NCBI GenBank assembly: GCA_036365515.1
Contig: CM070876.1
Location: 136,979,894 to 137,043,893 of the forward strand
Length of the DNA stretch: 64,000 bases
Source: Torymus aiolomorphi
Lineage: Eukaryota > Arthropoda > Insecta > Hymenoptera > Torymidae
Direction: 5' to 3'
The position numbers and the translations under genes were made by a program. The notes beneath the pieces are model-generated. The model was not told where the DNA came from. It worked only from the letters and a program-made list of their open reading frames with translations, and did not search any database. Below, one piece after another: positions 11,257 through 22,183 of this stretch (positions are counted from its first letter, which is position 1; every line of letters starts with the position of its first letter).

Positions 11257-12213
11257 ATGGTATATCCTCAGCGAGAAGCGGATAGTCTTCGTATATTCAA
11301 AGATGCTATCAAGCAAAAATGTATGTCTTTGAAGAACAGCATCGATAATTCTCTTGATAATGTGAGAAATGATGTCTCTTATTTAAGGATGACGGCAGAT
11401 CTAGATAGTACTGACAGTGTTCCATGTACCAGTGCTGTTGGCGCTGATAAGAAAATGGTTTCACTTCTCAAGAAATATTTATCCAAGCTCAAACGTACTT
11501 CAAAGAGGTATCTTGATAATGTATATGGTGTTTACAAAAAAGAAAATATTCTTATGATTGGTAATTCGCCAATAGAGTTTGAAGGTAACATCGTGAAAGT
11601 ATGTGGTACAACTTTTCAACTGACTGAGGGCTTATTACAGTTGCTATTTAAAAAAAATCCTAATGGAAATCGCATTAATTCAGCTGATTTGAAAAATTAT
11701 AGAATGATCATAGTACATTCGAGTGCTCATAAAAAGCTATACTCCGCAAATGAGTCGATTCGGAAACTAAAGAGTAACAAATTTTATAATTTTATTTCAC
11801 CAATGTTCGAACAATCGTCAAGAGTATTTCGAGGATTGAAAGATGCCCTTTCTGAAATTAAAAATGTTAGTAATGTAATGGGAGAGCAATATAAGTCGGC
11901 CGAGAGAAAAGAATCTGCAGTGGTAGCCAAATTGAAGGTCAATCCTCTAAATCTCATAACTGTCGATCAAGAAAATTCACAAATTGACTCTTATTTTCTA
12001 GGGCAAACTGCCAATAACGTGGATAACTATTACAAAGTTTATCATTTTAATAAAGGTGGATCTGATTTCTCAACCGATAAAAATTTATCGAGAAATCTTT
12101 GGAAAGAAAAAGATGCCAAATATAAAATAAAAAGTAGGGACTTGATTGATTGGAGATGTAAATGGAAAAAAAGGCTGGTGGTGACTGTTTGTACCAATCA
12201 CAATGGAGCCTGA
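11257..12213 (+). CDS. Intact 318-aa protein like a Polinton/Maverick accessory protein (DUF8207-like)
   Basis: Single open frame from ATG (context AAACATGG) to TGA. The central part, about residues 95-190, reads IGNSPIEFEGN ... LTEGLLQLLFKKNPNG ... DLKNYRMIIVHSSAHKKLY and then SNKFYNFISPMF. I recognise this layout from a protein widespread in insect Polinton-rich genomes, a domain of unknown function I associate with DUF8207. The first 90 residues look helical and Lys/Asp-rich. No capsid, polymerase or integrase gene lies next to it, so it is an orphan: either a remnant of an excised element or a captured gene. A TATA-like box lies upstream and AATAAA at 12287 and 12300. The family call comes from memory of sequence patterns and the function is unknown. 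Confidence 0.65.
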   Translation: MVYPQREADSLRIFKDAIKQKCMSLKNSIDNSLDNVRNDVSYLRMTADLDSTDSVPCTSAVGADKKMVSLLKKYLSKLKRTSKRYLDNVYGVYKKENILMIGNSPIEFEGNIVKVCGTTFQLTEGLLQLLFKKNPNGNRINSADLKNYRMIIVHSSAHKKLYSANESIRKLKSNKFYNFISPMFEQSSRVFRGLKDALSEIKNVSNVMGEQYKSAERKESAVVAKLKVNPLNLITVDQENSQIDSYFLGQTANNVDNYYKVYHFNKGGSDFSTDKNLSRNLWKEKDAKYKIKSRDLIDWRCKWKKRLVVTVCTNHNGA

Positions 12214-12286
12214 AAAGCTGTGTGTGCACTTCACAACGTCAAGCTGATGAAAAATTTTTACTTCAAATACATACATATGGATTATG

Positions 12287-12305
12287 AATAAACTCTATTA
12301 ATAAA
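12287..12305 (+). terminator. Two AATAAA polyadenylation signals
   Basis: AATAAA at 12287-12292 and 12300-12305, 74-87 bases after the stop codon of the 318-aa gene. Confidence 0.5.
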
Positions 12306-12559
12306 TGATGGAGTGGTAATGTACCTCACAGGTAATGGTTGGGGCTCTTATTATTAAAAAAAATTTACCGTTCGGTGCTCCACGAATTCCCGCCGGAATG
12401 GCGAAAATTTTTTCCAGCCTCTTAAATTTCCTGCCCTTTCAAATTGCCCGCCATTTTTAAATTTCCCACCATTTTGTATTTCCTACTCTGTCGTTAAAGT
12501 AGATTTCTACCTTATCGGTCATTGATAATGATATCATGGTGGGTAGAGCGATCGGTGTA

Positions 12560-12735
12560 GAGTGCTAGTATGTATAGTTTATGTAGTACACATAGTATAT
12601 GCAGTATACATAATATATGTAGTACACATAGTATATGCAGTATACATAGTATATGTAGTACACATAGTATATGCAGTATACACAGTATATGTAGTATACA
12701 TAGTATATGTAGTTCACATAGTATATAATGCATTC
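12560..12735. repeat. Minisatellite of about 18/36 bp
   Basis: Alternating units of the type TATGTAGTACACATAG and TATGCAGTATACATAG, about ten in all. Apparent open frames on both strands (Val/Tyr- or Leu/His-rich) are repeat artefacts. Confidence 0.9.
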
Positions 12736-12775
12736 TTTGTATGTAAAGGTTAATGTATTGTGATTCTTACAATTG

Positions 12776-14130
12776 CCGATGGAGGTAATCAGCTCTGTCA
12801 GTAAGGTAGAAATGCTCTAGGGTTCGTATATAATATAGTGAGCTGAGACGTGAAGAAACTTGTCTAAATTTCCAAGAATTTCGAACCTCTCCTGTATAGT
12901 GATGGTGGCGCTCGACCAATCAGAGAGCTCCATGCCATTTTTCCCAGAATACTATGCAGGTTTGAACTTGCTTCAGCGAGCTCCGTCTCAACCTGTCCAA
13001 AACGTCTTTCAAGAATTCTGTGAAGGTTTGAAGATGCAAATCCCATTGAGCGGTGGTGGAATATAGTATGCACGCTTCGTGTGTTATCTATATATGAATT
13101 GGGAGTAGATGCTTGTGTCCCTAACATTATATGAATCAAAACTCAAGCGCTTATGCTCCTCTTGTTGAACAGGAGAAAAGAGAGGAGAAAAAATGAAAAA
13201 AATGAAAAAAAAATAAAAACATTAATTAATTAATGAATTTTTTAACAAACCACCACCCACCCTCACACGATGTGTGAGTATAGGTAGTGGTTGTTGATGG
13301 TTTACACAACCTGACTTATAGCCGGCACTGCACCTACTCAGCAGTGGGTAGCGCGACGACTCCAGCTCGCCGCCTAGTGGAGCGCGCAGTATATATAGTG
13401 CATGTCGTGTATGTCATCTAACAAGTATCAACAATATTGGTGAGATTGGAGCTATCTCATACGGCTCTGTTTGTCAAGTTGGATAGCCTATCTGATGTTG
13501 CATACTGCTCTGTCGGAAAGGTAGAGATGCGTGATCCATCTACAGATGGCGCTATGAAAGAGTCGGTATCAATGGAAACATAACCTCAAAATGACAACAT
13601 AACCCCAAACGTACACCAATTTTCAGAAGTTATGCTACTATAAAGAGAAAAATCGAACGGCGAAATGGATAAAATTTTATGAGTTATGATATGACTATTA
13701 GAAAAAAAAGTGGAAAAAATGAAAAAAATGAAAAAAATGAAAAAAAGAAAAAAAAGGAAAAAAATAAAAAACTAAAAAAATTAAAAAATAATAATTAATT
13801 AATTAATTATTTAACAAAATACCAACTGCCCTTACACGATCTGGCGAAATTCAAATTTTTTAAATTGGGTTAACAGCTTATATAGTATTCTGCTCTGTTG
13901 GTAAGGTATTTCGGTTATCGACTGTTGACAAGGTAGACTGCTCTGCTGGTAGGGTAGGGTTGGACCATCCTGCTGACAGCGCTGGGGTTAACAGTCTATA
14001 TAGTATTCTGCTCTGTTGGTAAGGTAGATTTGGGTTATCGACTGCGGGTAATGTTGGGTTATCAACCACCCTGCAATTACCGACCTTCGGCAAGGTAGCA
14101 CTCTACCTTACCGACCGAGCACATAGGGTA
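12776..14130. repeat. Diverged duplications with A-rich tracts, no gene seen
   Basis: Words such as CTCTGTCGGAAAGGTAG and an (A4-7TG)n tract followed by ATTAATTAATTAA and CCCTYACACGAT occur twice (about 12776-13280 and 13490-13850). 13865-14130 holds two or three units with GCTCTGTTGGTAAGGTAG, shared with the palindrome at 2.1-2.3 kb. Open frames here are short and unrecognised. Confidence 0.6.
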
Positions 14131-14134
14131 AGTG

Positions 14135-15440
14135 GGCCCGGAGTAATGTAGCTCACCTTCTCTACGATTTGAAAAAAATGGTTAGAAAAATTTGATCATC
14201 AAATATCTCTGAAATTTATAGACCAATCATTTTACCCAAAGAAGTCGTCCGAGAACTATCCAAAATCTACCTCTACATAATATACTGAAATTTAATTTAT
14301 TAAAGTGTTTGGCTCTCAATTTATTTGTAAACACCCACAGCATGTCCTCATTAAAAATTATGGCATTCTCAAACAATACCTAAGGATTAACTAGTGATGT
14401 TTTTAATGACTTCTTTAAATAGTAAGAAATCTTATCTTACTTCAACTGCATTAATAATACATTAAAAAAATTAACTTTAAAGTATGAAAAATAGAAAAAT
14501 AAAAAGTCAAAAATGGGAAAATAAACGGAAAAGAAACGGAACTCTTATTTGAAAATAAAAAGAAATAAATTTTACAACTGTATAATAAAAAGGAGAATGA
14601 ACTCAATTCGTTAAAAAATGGTCTAATAAATCCTTAAAGATAGGTTATTTCAAGTTGTTTTTAACATTTCCAACTTGAAACATTATCAAAATCAAACTGT
14701 TATGTGTTATTCGATGCTCCATATTATATTAATATATATTCGAAGGACCGGTGGATGTATGGTCACGTGACTTAATTATCCACAAAAGTGTAAAATTGAT
14801 TGAGTTTATCCAGCAAAGTATATCAAGGAGCGTGGGAGCGCTCCGAAGGCACGTATAGAAGAAGCTTAAAGGAGCGACCCGTGATACATATACATCGAAA
14901 TGGGTGTACGAAAAATTCAATGCGCTTTTACGTATATTGCATAAGTTTTTACTATATAACATCCCTCTTAATCGAAAGCCATTTCATTGCTCTACTCAAA
15001 TCAAAAGATTTTATTTAAAAAGATTATCTCGTTCAAAAAATATAGAGCTGAATTTTTTTATGTGCTGTTTCCTTTCCGAACTTTTCTTCTCGTTATTCCG
15101 ATATCCGGTTTGCAGCTCTTACGATACTTCCGGTTGTCGTCTATTTTACGCTTGTATATCTATATAGATTTATATATATAGTATATATACACAACCGTAT
15201 TCGGGCCGTATTTGGTCGACGCCTAACCTTACATATAACATGTCAGTATTTTTATATACAAATCTTATCATTTAGTGAGTTAGTTAATAATAATATATTT
15301 CAAAGATCTCAAGAAGTCAACTAATTATGAGAAGAATTATGTGTATCAATCAACGGGGAAAATAACTTTTTTAGTTAGATAAGTACTTATTATATATATA
15401 CATACAGATACATATACAAATTATTTCATTTTGGATTTGA
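14135..15440. other. AT-rich DNA without a recognisable gene
   Basis: Three overlapping plus-strand open frames of 64-87 codons (14800-15181) show no motif I recognise and no consistent coding bias. The start, about 14160-14290, matches dispersed sequence at 46960-47060. Confidence 0.5.
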
Positions 15441-16025
15441 TTGGAAAAATATAACCTATATAAGCAGCTGTGAATATCAATGGGCAATAGCAATATATTA
15501 TAATGAGATAAGTAGCAAACTTTTATTATAAAGTTATAAATCAATAAAGTTTATAATAAGTATTGTTACTTTCTAAAATCTTGTTTTTATTTTTACAGAG
15601 TATATCAGAAAATGTAAGGATTATTACCAAGTAAATCGATCACTGTTAAAAAAATAGTTTTTAACAAAGAAGAGTTCATTAATTATTATTAATTATTCAA
15701 ATTCATTGAAAAAGTAGAGTAGGCTAACCGAATCTTCTGTATGTCCATGAGTCTCAGGAAATTTTCAAATCTTCAAGTGCATTGGAAAATAACCTATGTA
15801 AGCAGCTGTGAATATCAATGGACAATAGCAATATATTATAAACAGATAAGTAGCAAACTTTTATTATAAAGTTATAAATCAATAAAGTTTATAATAAGTA
15901 TTGTTACTTTGTGAAATCTTGTTTTTATTTTTACAGAGTTTATCAGAAAATATAAGGATATTACCAAGTAAATAGATCACTGTTAAAAAATAGTTTTTAA
16001 CAAAGAAGAATTCATTAATTATTAT
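15441..16025. repeat. Tandem duplication, about 240 bp copies 342 bp apart
   Basis: 15441-15690 and 15783-16025 share long identical stretches (AGCAGCTGTGAATATCAATG, TTATAAAGTTATAAATCAAT). Each copy holds a polypyrimidine-ACAG that could serve as a splice acceptor. The second copy runs directly into the RNA polymerase III-like fragment. Confidence 0.85.
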
Positions 16026-16087
16026 CTTACAGATATTATACCAGAAGATTTTTTTCGAGTCATTTTGGAAATATGGAGATATATGTA

Positions 16088-16546
16088 ATATAGCCAATAA
16101 TGTTGAGTTCTAATTGTATACTGTCTGAAAAATCTAATTTTGAATTAGCAAAAATGAACGAGTGCCCTCATGAGCCTGGTGGTTATTTTATTATTAATGG
16201 ACAAGAAAAAGTTATTTTAATACAAGAACGGACGCTTAGGAATAGAATAATTTATATTAAAGAAGATAGTAAGAATATAGTACTACTCAAGAAAGAAAAA
16301 CCAAACCAATATTATTATGGAAGAGCAGTCAAATACTATTTACGACACAATATTTTTCAAGATGTATCTATATATTCTCAACATGAAAATTTTTCATATG
16401 AGATATGATTTTAGAAGAATATTAAAAATTTGTCTAAATATTTGACAGGGCAAATAGAGTACGTGGATGTCAATAAAGAAAATTACAATTTCATTGCTTT
16501 CAATGAATCACACATAAAACAAACAACAACTAAGATGTTTATTTAG
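16088..16546 (+). pseudogene. RNA polymerase III second-largest subunit (RPC2/POLR3B) fragment
   Basis: The frame through 16100-16408 reads SSNCILSEKSNFELAKMNEC and then PGGYFIINGQEKVILIQE and KYYLRHN, a good match to the lobe of the RNA polymerase III beta-like subunit. The word EKVILIQE fits RPC2 better than the Pol II or Pol I paralogues. A second piece at 16451-16546 (IEYVDVNKENYN) matches a segment several hundred residues further on, after a splice-acceptor-like TTTGACAG. The frame has a stop just upstream (16091-16093), at 16406-16408 and at 16544-16546, and the intervening domain is missing. It is therefore a partial, decayed gene copy and cannot act as a polymerase subunit. Confidence 0.75.
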
Positions 16547-16659
16547 ACAGTATTGTACTCAAAGTATGAAAGAAGTATTATGTTTTGAAGTAAGTTTTTC
16601 AAAATAAGAAAAAAAAATTGTGATTTTCATAGATTGTCTATCTAGTTGAAAATTATATT

Positions 16660-17700
16660 GATAATAAAAATTTTGTGATTATTAGAAAATGACATCTAAT
16701 CAGTGTTTTGTGTAATAAATAAAATAAAATACCAATATGAGGTGTTGCATGAAGTGCATATATAATTAAATTTTATTGATAACAAATAACATAGTGATTA
16801 AAAAATGGCATCTAATCAGTGTTTTGCGTAATATAAAAAAATAAAATACCGATAAAATGTGTTGCATGAAGTGTTACATCAAATTTTAAAACTTCTACTT
16901 AAGGACGCTCTTGCATGAAAATTTGCAAACTGGGATATAGCATTTTCAATAGTTCAAGATGTACCGAATCTTGTAGTATGTTTATTTTACTCTATAACCG
17001 TGGAAAATTTTGATAAATTAACGTTTGAAATTATCAGTTTTTACATGTACCCTTATGGGACGGCGGGAAAAAATAGGTTAAATCGAGTATTTCTGAAAAG
17101 GGATCAAATTTTTGACCCGTAAAAAACATATGGCTTTAAAGATTGAGGCTTCCCCTTTCAAACCACACCTTGTAAATTGTAAGTAGCCGTGGGAAATTTC
17201 GAGATATTTTCTTTAATTCATGATTATGAACACAAATAGCAGACTACCTCCACGAGAACGAGAGAGACAGAAAGATGTGCATGGTATAGTTTGTGCTCTC
17301 GCTGAGCGCACAAACTGTATTGTCGTGCAAGAGCGTCCTTAAAATCAGTTTGAAATGTTTTGAAAATAGCTCAAGTATGTATTAATAAGTAACTACGTGT
17401 TATGAGGTTCATAAACTTCATAATATTGCTGAGTGATACCCGATGTTATAAATATACAATATAATTTTCAGTGTTTTGTGTAATAATAAATAAAATATAG
17501 TATGACGTGTTACATGAAGTGTTTATAATCAAATTTTAAAACTTCTATTAAAAATCAGTTTCAAATGTTTTGAGAATAGAACAAGTGTGTATTGAATAAT
17601 TATGTGTTATGAGGCTCATAATCTTCATAATAAGTTTTTGCATAGAAGAAAATATTGCTGAGTGACATATGAGGTTATAAATATACAATATAATTTATGA
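16660..17700. repeat. Diverged tandem repeats (three units) around a MITE
   Basis: Units containing AATCAGTGTTTTGYGTAATA and TGTTRCATGAAGTG start near 16690, 16800 and 17465. The second unit is interrupted by the TTAA-flanked MITE and the third is uninterrupted. Confidence 0.7.
16903..17338. mobile_element. 436-bp MITE with TTAA target duplication (piggyBac-like)
   Basis: Ends are GGACGCTCTTGCA at left and its complement at right, both flanked by TTAA (16899-16902, 17339-17342). The paralogous repeat unit at 17541-17551 reads ACTTCTATTAA with a single TTAA, which is the unoccupied site. TTAA duplication is typical of piggyBac-type transposases. The interior is non-coding. Confidence 0.85.
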
Positions 17701-18998
17701 TGCCGATTTGAAATATTGGTCTAAAAAGCATCTGTCATCTTCAAAAAACTTAGTCGATATTAGTGCTGTACTGTTGTACATATTTATTCAAGTGCCAATA
17801 AAAAGATTATATCTAATGAACATGGGAATACTGAAAAAAGTAAAAATGATATGTTATTGTGAAAATTTCAACGAATAAAAGTGCTCAGTTAATCTAATAT
17901 ATGATTTCTCACCATGGGAGACGTCAAAATGTTTCAGAGTTCTTAGTAAATATTTTTCTAGACAAGATTCAGATAATAATTTCAAAAAGTTTTATCTATA
18001 CAAGAATGTCAAGAAAGCTTTTATTCTCAGTGATTCTTAGTTCACAAACTGGTTGCATTTTTAATTTTACAAGATTATGTGTGGCAATGATGGGTTATTA
18101 ATTTAAGTAGTTTCAATAATAATTTCAAGAAATTTCTTATATGCCTTTTATATCTCTACTATAAAAGAATATCGAGAAAGCTTTTTTTCTTCCATTTTAC
18201 AAGTCGTGTAGCAATGATGGATTATTAATACAAGTGGTCTAATCTAATCTACTAAAATCTGTGTAAATCCACCCGGATCCAGCTAGATTTCCCATGTGAC
18301 ATGGATCCAACTGGGTTTCCTAGCTGGATATTTTTGACCGGGTTCTAGTGATAATTTCAACAAATCCAAATGTTGAGAATAATATAATTAATTATTGGCT
18401 CATGGTGAGGCACGCCAAATGTTTCAGAGGAGTCGTGTATTCTGTAAATATTACAGTACATATATAAAATTTAAGAAAATAACAAATAGATACTTTGTGT
18501 GATTATTTCATTTTCAGATTCTCAGTCTTTGGTGAATATATTACGAAGTACAAATTAAGTAAACATTCCAGCTTTAATAAATAAAAAGAAATTTCTTATA
18601 TGCCTTTTATGTTTTTAATTAACAATATATAAAGAAAAATTAACAGATAAATTTATTGTATTGCGTAACCGTAACAGTTTTGACTTTAGAAAATAAAATG
18701 TCAATTATATCATAGTGAGATTTAGACGATGGTTGATGATGATAGCTTTCTAGTAGAAGTAAAGGATCCATAATGTTTTTATGCACAATAGTATAACTTT
18801 TGCTTCCTTTAAAAGTTGATTTAAATCTGTACACTAAATGTTTTTTTGTATATATGAGTTAATATGGACTTACTTTTTCCTTAGTATCGTTCTCTACTAT
18901 TTTAAGTAGAAAGTTCCCAATAAAAGTTCAAGTACTAAAACTTTAATTCAACTGTCACTGCACACTTGTATTAGACTTTTAATAACTTTTCTAATCTA
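17701..18998. other. AT-rich DNA with a local duplication, no gene recognised
   Basis: 17968-18110 and 18117-18240 are diverged copies (both contain AGAAAGCTTTT and then GGCAATGATGG-type words). The 66-codon open frame at 17901 spans one copy and shows no domain. Confidence 0.45.
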
Positions 18999-19695
18999 CC
19001 CCAAGTGGAAATAAACTTTGTGCCAAAATGTGCTGAAATGTGCCAATTATCATACTATACCGTGCCACACCATGCCAAACTATAGGAAATTGAAACTTTT
19101 TGCACGCTTATGGCACAGTTTGGCATAGTTAGGCATAGTTTGGTACAGCATTGGCACAGTTTGGAATTGGCAATTTTACTTTTTCAATTTTTTGTGCATT
19201 ATGGCACAGCTTGACACGATATTGGTACAGTTTGACACTATGTTGGCACAGTTTGACACGACATTAGCACAGCTTGATACACAATATCGGCACACTTTGG
19301 CACGATAATGGCACAGTTTGACATTATATTGGCATAGTTATGACATAGACTGGCACAGCTTGATAAATTTGTTACTCAATTTTCGTGTATTATAGCGAAA
19401 TATTTTGTCAAACTGTGTCACACTGTGCCAATATTGTACCAAACTGTGCCGAGAATGTGCAAAAAATTTGCAAAAAATTTGATTAATTTTGATTATGACA
19501 AACTGTGCCCATATTGTGCCATACTGCGCCAATATTGTGCCAAACTGTGCCATAATCGTGCAAACAGTCTCAATTGCCTATGGTTTGGCACGGTTTATCC
19601 CAATATTGGCATAGCTTTGACACAGTTTTGGCAGGGTGTGGCACGATATTGGCACATTTTGACACATTTTGCCACAAAATTTATTTCCACTGGGG
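18999..19695. mobile_element. Foldback element built of degenerate TTGGCACAGTTTG repeats
   Basis: Outer ends CCCCAAGTGGAAATAAACTTTG and the near complement at 19672-19695. The left half reads GGCACAGTTTGRCA repeatedly on the plus strand and the right half reads the complement (CCAATATTGTGCCAAACTGT), so the two halves can fold back. The open frames of 60-98 codons are repeat translations. Confidence 0.8.
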
Positions 19696-20402
19696 ACCTT
19701 CATATCTTATACAATATATAAATGTTTTCGTATCATCTATTTTGTATTTAAAGTAAAATAACTGTTTGTTTATATAAAAAAATCTACTAATGTTATAAAT
19801 AAAAAATAATTGCGAAGCTACAAAAATAATTAATGATATTATCATATAGCAGTCTTATAGTAGAACTATTTTAAGGCTTTAATAATCAATTTCTAGTACC
19901 AAAAAATGAAAATACTTATAATAACCTCTGAAAAAAATTATAAAAATATGAACTAAAAGCTTCGTTTTAAGATCTACTTTGTTCAAAAAAATATCGATCC
20001 CTTTAGTATTTATGTAATTTGTCTTCTTAATAATAATCTTTGAAAGTATAAAATAAGGTATGTATATAAATTTTTCCTGTAAACTGAAAACATAAAAAGA
20101 ATGATATTTTCATATGACTTTACAATAATTAATAGTATTATTAAATTATCATCATACCTAAGAATATACACGTTTGATTATATTATTTCAAAAAATGTTA
20201 CTAATGTAATCATTTTATCGAGCTCCTTGAAGAAACATTCAAATTTAAAACTTTTGTGAATAACAATACTATAATTTACTAATGATATTAAAAATATACT
20301 ATACTATAATAAACCCTTATAATGTTATCACACTATGTAATTATTATTTTCTCTTAAAAAGTTGTGAAATATATCTAAAAAACATTTTACAAAAGTTTAA
20401 AC
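19696..20402. other. AT-rich DNA, nothing recognised
   Basis: No open frame over 60 codons and no clear repeat structure visible by eye. Confidence 0.5.
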
Positions 20403-20405
20403 TAA

Positions 20406-21251
20406 CAAGGAGAGGGTTTCAGCTGCGGGAAACTGATTTTAGCGGGCATTGAAGAGTCGATTTCTGGTACCTAAAACTGAAGCCTAGTGCTCACATTTCC
20501 GTCAAATCGGCCCTTTTTCTTTAGATATGGTCAATTTAATCTCAGAAAATATCGTCTATTTCGTCAAAAAATTATGTCTCTTCTATTGATTGTCACATTG
20601 CAAGTATTTAAGATACGAAAACAAGGAAGAAAAATTATAAAAGCAGACAGTAAAAGCTAAAATTTAAGCCCTGATTCATTAAAAAATATTGATTTTTTTC
20701 GTCAAAAAATGATGTCTCTTCTATTGATTATCACATTGCAAGTATTTAAGATACGAAAACGAGGAAGAAAAATTATAAAAGGAGACAGTAAAAGCTAAAA
20801 TTTAAGCCCTGATTGATTAAAAAATATTGATTTTTCAGGAAGTTACAAACAATCAAAGATAGGGTACAAAAATGGTTAAAAATTTGTCTTCATTTCGACC
20901 GATTAAATGGATCGTATTTTTAACCTTTTTCGTACCTTATCTTTGATTGCTTGTAACGTCCTGAAAAATCAATATTTTTTAATAAATCAGGGCTTAAATT
21001 TTAGCTGTTACTGTCTACTTTTATAATTTTTCTTCCTCGTTTTCGTATCTTAAATATTTGCAATGTGTCAGTCAATAGAAGAGACATCATATTTTAACGA
21101 AATAAACGATATTTGAGATTAAATTGCTCATATCTCAAAAAAAGAGCCCATATGACGAAAATGTGAGCACTGGGCTTCATTTTTAGGTACCAGAAATCGA
21201 CTTTCCAATGTCCGCTAAAATTCGTTTCCCGCAGCTGAAACCCTCTCCTTG
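20406..21251. mobile_element. 846-bp MITE-like element with TAA flanks
   Basis: Ends CAAGGAGAGGGTTTCAGCTG and the complement at 21232-21251, each flanked by TAA (20403-20405, 21252-21254). Arms are about 270 bases. The left arm contains an internal direct duplication of about 128 bp (20570-20820). A TAA target site would fit a PIF/Harbinger-type origin, which is inference. Confidence 0.8.
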
Positions 21252-21282
21252 TAAGACAAGTATTAGTCTCTCCCGCCCTCCC

Positions 21283-21294
21283 TCCCTTTATCAC

Positions 21295-21348
<54 letters not shown>

Positions 21349-22178
21349 TCCCCTCTCTCTCCATCTCTCTCAACATCCGTGAAACTGAGTACCAAAAACT
21401 TTAATGAGAGCTTAAATATTTTTTAAAACAATTAACACGTTTTTTAAAAGCTATTTTTAAGTACGTTAAATCCCAACAACACAATTTGTCTAGTCCTTTT
21501 ATTTCTTTTAGTCTCATCTATTCAATAAGGAATCTCTACAAATGGTAATAATTTTTTTTAATAACTCTATAAACTCTCTCCCTCCTTCTCTTTCCCACCC
21601 CACTCTCTCTCTCCCTCCCACCCTCTCTCTCAACATCCGTCAACCTCAGTACCAAAAACTTTAATGAGAGCTTAAATATTTTTTTTAAAACAATCAACAC
21701 GTTCTTTAAAAGCTAATTTTTTAAGTACGTGCTATAACAACATAATTTGTTTAGTCGTTTTAATTCTTCTACTCTCTTCTATTCAATAAGCACTCTTTAC
21801 AAATGGTAATAATTTTTTTCATGACGTACAAATAATGATATTGCTAATATAAAACTTTCTACGAAAGTATAAAATAAGGCAAGTATAGACGTTTTTTCTG
21901 GATAATCTATAAAAAACAACACAATTTTTCTAGTGCTTTTATTTCTTCGAATCTCATCTATTCAATAAGCACTCTCTACAAATGGTAATAATTTTTTTCA
22001 TGACTGTACAAATAATCTATAACATAATAATATTTATGATTTTGTAAAAGAAATCAAATAAATACGAATGAAAAAGTCTTTTAATTCTTTGAGTCATTGT
22101 ATGCTGAACAAATTATATGTAAGTATATTCAAATTGTTCACTGCAAATCAAACAAACGAAAGTTGTGAAATCAATTAT
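21283..22178 (+). repeat. Interspersed repeat, copy A, with (TC)n and internal duplications
   Basis: Starts in a (TC)n tract (21297-21345) and ends CGAAAGTTGTGAAATCAATTA at about 22177. A second copy in the same orientation lies at 62608-63095. Copy A contains two to three internal duplicates of the segment AAAACTTTAATGAGAGCTTA ... TACAAATGGTAATAATTTTT. Its 3' boundary coincides with the truncated 5' end of the Polinton polymerase gene. Confidence 0.85.
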
Positions 22179-22183
22179 TCATA

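Noticed and set aside
12512..12753. Open frames on both strands with Ile/Leu/His/Val repeats
   Set aside because: They translate an 18/36-bp minisatellite.
14729..15181. Cluster of short overlapping open frames
   Set aside because: No motif, start context or homology I could recognise; several frames open in both directions.
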